DNA of 5,149 bases, taken from CAZJOD01 sp964547525 (GTDB taxonomy: Bacteria; Bacillota; Clostridia; JAAYHZ01). This document shows positions 4,228-5,149 of the stretch, piece by piece. The notes beneath the pieces were generated by a model that was not told where the DNA came from, did not search any database, and saw only the letters and a program-made list of their open reading frames with translations. Where the stretch lies: contig CAZJOD010000217.1 of NCBI GenBank assembly GCA_964547525.1, positions 1 through 5,149 of the forward strand, written 5' to 3'. Position 1 is the stretch's first letter; every line of letters begins with the position of its first letter. Made by a program: the position numbers and the translations under genes.

Positions 4228-5149
4228 ATGCAATACCCCGAAGTAATTAAAACCGCTCTCGATTATATCGAACAGAACCTAAAGACTGTCATCACCGCAG
4301 AGGAACTCGCGCAGATGGCAAATTATTCGACGTACCATTATTACCGAATGTTTGCGTCAGTTATGAGTTCATCGGTCGCGGGTTATATCTTGAAACGGCG
4401 TCTTGAGCACGCTCTTGCTGAAATGGCTCACGGCAGAAAATCGATTGATGTGGTTCTTGAGTATGGTTTTAATACCTACGCGGGATTTTACAAGGCATTT
4501 GTAAAAATGTATGGCTGCTCTCCGAAAAAGTATCTAAGTATATATCAAAATCACAAACCAATAAAACCGGAGGTGGGAAATATGTATACCGAACAAGAAC
4601 TAAGAAAAGTCCTATTAAATTGGGATATAGAAAAGGGACTGCCTATTGGTGACATCTATATCATGGACGGGGCAAAAGTTTCCGGGAATGTCTGGACAGT
4701 CGGTGAAGATTATATCTTAAAAACCGGCGAACGTGAAAAATTAATGAAAAACCTAAAGGTTTCTAAGGCACTTCATAAACTGGGCTTTGCTTCTTCTTTA
4801 CCAATACCCACGAAAACAGGATGCGAGTATCTGGATGGAAAGGAGATTTTCATTCTGACCCAAGGTTTAAAAGGCAAACCACTCTCTTCGTCTGATAGAT
4901 TCGGTGATAAGCGGATCGAATTTGGAGAAAAATACGGTAAAAGCATTGCAAAACTTCATAAGGCGTTGAAAGCTACACAAAAAGATTTTTCGCCCGATGA
5001 AGTGGAGCTGTATAAAAATGTTACAGGTTGGGCGTTACCAAATGTTAAGCGGCAGAACATACAGTGGAATATGGGGCTTGAAGACGGCTTTTTTGATGAT
5101 TATATTAATGACTTTGGGAAGCTATATAATAAGCTTCCTAAACAGCTTA
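4228..5149 (+). CDS. AraC-type regulator fused to a phosphotransferase domain, partial at right edge
   Basis: The open frame runs 307 codons without a stop and leaves the window, so the protein is incomplete. Residues 1-105 form an AraC/XylS DNA-binding domain of the N-terminal, MarA/Rob-like kind: first helix-turn-helix about 23-43 (TAEELAQMANYSTYHYYRMF), second about 72-91 (SIDVVLEYGFNTYAGFYKAF), then GCSPKKYL. Residues from 119 resemble the aminoglycoside/choline kinase (APH) fold: a beta-rich N-lobe with K165 in YILKTG as the likely ATP-binding lysine, a hinge-like FILTQGLKGKPL, and the helix GKSIAKLHKAL (237-247). The window ends at LPKQL, just where the catalytic HxD loop would follow, so activity cannot be judged. 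The kinase-like domain takes the place of the GyrI-like effector domain common in Rob-type proteins, so it may sense or modify a small molecule; this is inference. GC is higher (48% in 4381-4440) than in the preceding gene. The AraC domain is near certain; the kinase call is good but partial. Confidence 0.85.
   Translation, partial: MQYPEVIKTALDYIEQNLKTVITAEELAQMANYSTYHYYRMFASVMSSSVAGYILKRRLEHALAEMAHGRKSIDVVLEYGFNTYAGFYKAFVKMYGCSPKKYLSIYQNHKPIKPEVGNMYTEQELRKVLLNWDIEKGLPIGDIYIMDGAKVSGNVWTVGEDYILKTGEREKLMKNLKVSKALHKLGFASSLPIPTKTGCEYLDGKEIFILTQGLKGKPLSSSDRFGDKRIEFGEKYGKSIAKLHKALKATQKDFSPDEVELYKNVTGWALPNVKRQNIQWNMGLEDGFFDDYINDFGKLYNKLPKQL
4569..4584 (+). promoter_or_regulatory. internal Shine-Dalgarno and ATG at the AraC-kinase junction
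   Basis: GGAGG (4569-4573) stands eight bases before an in-frame ATG (4582-4584, residue 119), exactly in the linker between the DNA-binding and kinase-like domains. It could drive a second, kinase-only product (MYTEQELRKVLLNW...). It could also be a leftover from when the two were separate genes, with the stop codon between them lost. Codons KPEVGN over the site are also plausible linker sequence, so chance remains possible. Confidence 0.5.

Noticed and set aside
1..5149. CRISPR array, complete insertion sequence or toxin-antitoxin pair
   Set aside because: There are no regularly spaced repeats, no transposase with paired terminal inverted repeats, and no pair of small overlapping genes with ribosome binding sites.

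Overview
The window looks like an accessory or gene-poor stretch of a low-GC Firmicute chromosome, most likely a clostridial organism (Clostridium or Lachnospiraceae-like). The reasons are the strong AGGAGG-type ribosome binding sites, the AT-rich codon use, and the families present: an ANT(6)-type adenylyltransferase, a DUF5050-type remnant with a degenerate N-terminal zinc ribbon, a small Zn-dependent phospholipase C-like protein, and an AraC-type DNA-binding domain fused to a kinase-like domain. This is inference from family content; no rRNA or tRNA gene is present to fix the taxonomy.

The left half (about 1-2760) reads on the minus strand. In order of transcription it holds an intact ANT(6)-type aminoglycoside adenylyltransferase (2741-1866, TTG start), a broken DUF5050-type gene (about 1764-1467) that still has a perfect Shine-Dalgarno sequence, a short unassigned open tail, and an intact argC (1344-289). 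No other arginine genes are visible, so argC is alone here. Positions 1-288 hold no convincing gene, only two short overlapping minus-strand open frames.

The centre (about 2760-3300) is an intergenic mosaic. A 120-base island at 2861-2980 is 53% GC by direct count. It carries a nested inverted-repeat structure and a 36-codon open minus-strand frame without a start. Next to it is a possible frameshifted minus-strand remnant (3056-3236), which overlaps the promoter region of the following plus-strand gene. That promoter region carries two dyads.

The right half reads on the plus strand. It holds an intact 211-residue Zn-dependent phospholipase C-family protein (3305-3940), a 287-base gap with a cluster of inverted repeats and an unexplained 65-codon open minus-strand frame, and a gene that runs off the right edge (4228 onward). 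That last gene fuses an N-terminal AraC-type helix-turn-helix domain to an aminoglycoside/choline-kinase-like phosphotransferase domain. At the domain junction lies an in-frame ATG preceded by a strong Shine-Dalgarno sequence, so the kinase might also be made on its own. This is the most interesting point in the window.

I see no operon tying these genes into one pathway. The divergent blocks, the broken gene and the abrupt composition changes (23% GC in 3541-3600 against 48% in 4381-4440) suggest a region built by insertion and decay. I found no CRISPR array, tRNA, rRNA, complete insertion sequence or convincing rho-independent terminator.
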